Assembly (NCBI GenBank): GCA_017411885.1
Contig: JAFQPF010000161.1
Coordinates: forward strand, 1 to 8,252
Length of the DNA stretch: 8,252 nt
Direction of reading: 5' to 3'
From: Clostridia bacterium
GTDB taxonomy: Bacteria > Bacillota_A > Clostridia > Oscillospirales > CAG-272
Shown here: positions 6,611 to 8,252 of the stretch, one piece after another
Layout of the letters: the number at the start of each line of letters is the position of its first letter
Position numbering within the stretch: position 1 is the stretch's first letter
Made by a program: the position numbers and the translations under genes
Notes under the pieces: generated by a model
The model's database searches: none
The model's input: only the letters and a program-made list of their open reading frames with translations
Told to the model about the DNA's origin: nothing

Positions 6611-7471
6611 ATGGCAAATTTTAAGCTTTGCGCTTTTGCAGACGAATATTCACCTATGATCGAAGAACAGATCAAGGGGATGAAGGAAAACGGAATCGAA
6701 TACCTTGAGATACGTAACGTAGACGGCACCAATATCGCCGACATAACCGAGGATAAGGCTTATGAAGTAAAGGCTAAGCTCGATCGCGAAGGACTTAAGG
6801 TATGGTCGATGGGCTCGCCTATCGGTAAGATAGATATAAACGACGAGCTTGAACCTCACCTTGAAAAGCTTCGCCACGTGATAAAGCTTGCAAAAATTCT
6901 CGATTGCAACAAGATTCGTATGTTCTCGTTCTTTATTCCCGATGACGCCGATAAGAGCGCACTCAGTGAAAAGGTTATGTCAGGGCTCGAAAAAATGCTC
7001 GATATTGCTGAAAAGGAAGGGATCTTACTCTGCCACGAAAATGAAAAGGGAATATACGGAGATACGGTCGCTTCCTGCCTTGAAATAAAGGAAAGATTCG
7101 GTGATCGTATAAGAATTATCTTTGACCCCGCGAACTTCTGTCAGTGTGACCAAGAAACGTATCCTTACGGCTATTCAAAGCTCGGCGAGCATCTTGAATA
7201 TATGCATATCAAGGATGTAAGAATATCGGATCAGACAATAGTTCCCGCAGGCGAGGGCAACGGTCATATCCCGGAGATCCTTACCGAGATAAACAAGAGA
7301 GTGGACGGGGACTTCATCCTCACACTCGAACCGCACCTTTCGGTATTCGACGGACTCGCGGGACTTGAAAAGCCGGGCGATACCACGAAAATCGGAAACG
7401 CATACGCCACTAAGGAGGATGCATTCAATGCAGCGGTAAAGGCACTTAAGGGCGTAATCAGTAAAATTTGA
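6611..7471 (+). CDS. TIM-barrel sugar isomerase/epimerase, HENEKGIYGD type
   Basis: The 286-aa protein is a second xylose isomerase-like TIM barrel, clearly different from the one at 5576. It begins with a first strand FKLCAFADEYSP (4-15). Visible likely active-site segments are LLCHENEKGIYGD (139-151, His142 and Glu143), IIFDPANFCQCD (169-180, Asp172), MHIKDV (198-203, His199), PAGEGNGHIPEI (212-223, Glu215) and LTLEPHL (237-243, Glu240). Spaced Glu/Asp/His residues at strand ends fit a divalent-metal isomerase or epimerase. It has no signal peptide. The gene leads a transcription unit with a rhamnulokinase-type kinase 25 nt downstream, so its product or substrate is likely a keto-sugar handled by that kinase. 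It is not a canonical L-rhamnose isomerase, which is much longer (about 420 aa). The precise reaction is unknown. Confidence 0.87.
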   Translation: MANFKLCAFADEYSPMIEEQIKGMKENGIEYLEIRNVDGTNIADITEDKAYEVKAKLDREGLKVWSMGSPIGKIDINDELEPHLEKLRHVIKLAKILDCNKIRMFSFFIPDDADKSALSEKVMSGLEKMLDIAEKEGILLCHENEKGIYGDTVASCLEIKERFGDRIRIIFDPANFCQCDQETYPYGYSKLGEHLEYMHIKDVRISDQTIVPAGEGNGHIPEILTEINKRVDGDFILTLEPHLSVFDGLAGLEKPGDTTKIGNAYATKEDAFNAAVKALKGVISKI

Positions 7472-7487
7472 TTTTTACACATAAACC

Positions 7488-7491
7488 GGAG
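7488..7491 (+). promoter_or_regulatory. ribosome binding site of the kinase gene
   Basis: GGAG is 5 nt before the ATG at 7497, in the 25-nt gap after the isomerase stop. It supports the chosen start and a shared transcript. Confidence 0.7.
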
Positions 7492-7496
7492 TTAAT

Positions 7497-8252
7497 ATGA
7501 AAAATATCAAAATGCTTGCCGTGGATCTCGGGGCATCGAGTGGCAGAACTATCGTAGGCGGCTTTGACGGTGAAAAGCTTACACTTGAAGAAAATCACCG
7601 CTTCCCGAATGAGCCTGTAATACTTAACGGCACCTTTACTTGGGATATTGTAAGGATATTCCACGAGATAAAGCAGGCGCTAAATAAGTGCGCGACCGGC
7701 AAAGACCGTGACATAAAAACTATAGGCATTGATACGTGGGGTGTGGACTACGGTCTTATCGATAAGAACGGAAGACTTATGTCAAACCCCGCACACTACA
7801 GGGATGCGCGTAACGATAAGGCGGCGGCAGCGGCTCACGAAATAGTATCGCGTGCGGATATCTACAGAGCAAGCGGTATTCAGCATATGAGCTTTAATAC
7901 CATCTATCAGCTTTATGCGGATAAGTTAAACAATCCTTATCTTCTTGAAAATGCTGATAAGATGCTCTTTACGCCCGACCTTCTTAACTACTTCCTTACA
8001 GGCGAAAAGAGATGCGAGTATACGATCGCCTCTACCGGCGCGGTGCTTGATCCGTTTGAGCGTAAGGTCAACAGCGAGCTTTTATCAAAACTTGGTATAA
8101 GTGACAGACTTTTCGCGCAGATGGCTATGCCGGGTGATACGGTAGGAAAGCTTTCATCTTATATTACAAATGAGATCGGCGCGCTTGACGCAAGCGTTGT
8201 AAACGTAGCCTCCCACGATACCGCAAGCGCGGTAGTTGCCGTTCCAGCAGGA
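7497..8252 (+). CDS. rhaB: rhamnulokinase-type FGGY sugar kinase, 3' partial
   Basis: The frame stays open from the ATG at 7497 to the window end, giving 252 residues, about half of a RhaB (usually about 470-490 aa). The N-terminal FGGY domain starts MLAVDLGASSGRTIVGGFDG, with the phosphate-binding DLGASSGR at 10-17. Next come IGIDTWGVDYGLID (76-89), HYRDAR (100-105), LFTPDLLNYFLTGE (157-170) and SHDTASAVVAVPAG (239-252), the last carrying the probable catalytic base Asp241. These are signatures of rhamnulokinase, which phosphorylates L-rhamnulose to L-rhamnulose 1-phosphate with ATP in the cytoplasm. The segment ASTGAVLDP (178-186) replaces the (T/S)TTQL-type stretch of E. coli RhaB, a clade feature or a hint of another ketose such as fuculose. 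Substrate specificity is therefore less certain than the family. Neighbours beyond the window would be informative. Confidence 0.92.
   Translation, partial: MKNIKMLAVDLGASSGRTIVGGFDGEKLTLEENHRFPNEPVILNGTFTWDIVRIFHEIKQALNKCATGKDRDIKTIGIDTWGVDYGLIDKNGRLMSNPAHYRDARNDKAAAAAHEIVSRADIYRASGIQHMSFNTIYQLYADKLNNPYLLENADKMLFTPDLLNYFLTGEKRCEYTIASTGAVLDPFERKVNSELLSKLGISDRLFAQMAMPGDTVGKLSSYITNEIGALDASVVNVASHDTASAVVAVPAG

Noticed and set aside
7461..7478. GTAAAA/TTTTAC inverted repeat at the end of the second isomerase gene
   Set aside because: A 6-bp almost pure A-T stem with no T tract after it; the kinase gene follows closely and probably shares the transcript.
1..8252. Search for defence, phage, mobile, CRISPR or RNA-gene content
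   Set aside because: No transposase, integrase, spaced direct repeats, tRNA or rRNA sequence was recognised; the window is filled by housekeeping and sugar-metabolism genes.

Overview
The window looks like chromosomal DNA from a Gram-positive Clostridia bacterium, most likely an Oscillospiraceae/Ruminococcus-like gut anaerobe. This rests on the Firmicutes-type gene set (phoH-like, ybeY, era, recO, mutS2), strong AGGAG-type ribosome binding sites, moderate GC content, and heavy use of ATA (Ile) and AGA (Arg) codons. The genus is inferred and cannot be proved from the sequence alone. All genes read on the + strand.

Left part (1-5417) is a compact housekeeping operon whose promoter lies upstream of the window. 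It holds a PhoH-family ATPase (5' end cut off), the rRNA-maturation endoribonuclease YbeY, the ribosome-assembly GTPase Era, the recombination mediator RecO, and MutS2 with its C-terminal Smr domain. Gaps are 31 nt or less, and era and recO overlap by one base (TGATG). The theme is 16S rRNA/30S maturation and RNA quality control (PhoH, YbeY, Era) joined to recombination and repair (RecO) and to MutS2, which links recombination suppression with ribosome rescue. No convincing intrinsic terminator follows mutS2.

Middle part (5418-6421) is a single-gene transcription unit. It has an extended -10 promoter, a short leader with three small consecutive inverted repeats and a 9-nt direct repeat that ends on the start codon, a 263-aa TIM-barrel sugar isomerase/epimerase, and a strong rho-independent terminator. 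Codon use in this gene is clearly different from the upstream operon, in the direction expected for a highly expressed gene.

Right part (6422-8252) is a second sugar unit. A regulatory gap of about 190 bp contains a hairpin oriented as a minus-strand terminator and a promoter whose architecture closely matches that of the previous unit. It is followed by a second, different TIM-barrel isomerase/epimerase (286 aa) and, 25 nt later, by a rhamnulokinase-type FGGY kinase that runs off the window end. Together these suggest uptake and phosphorylation of a deoxyhexose or related sugar, but no canonical L-rhamnose isomerase or aldolase is visible here.

No tRNA, rRNA, CRISPR, insertion sequence, phage or defence genes were seen. 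I found no clear undescribed multi-gene system. The most interesting signals are the structured leader at 5502-5576, the matched pair of promoters, and the unassigned substrates of the two isomerase-like enzymes.
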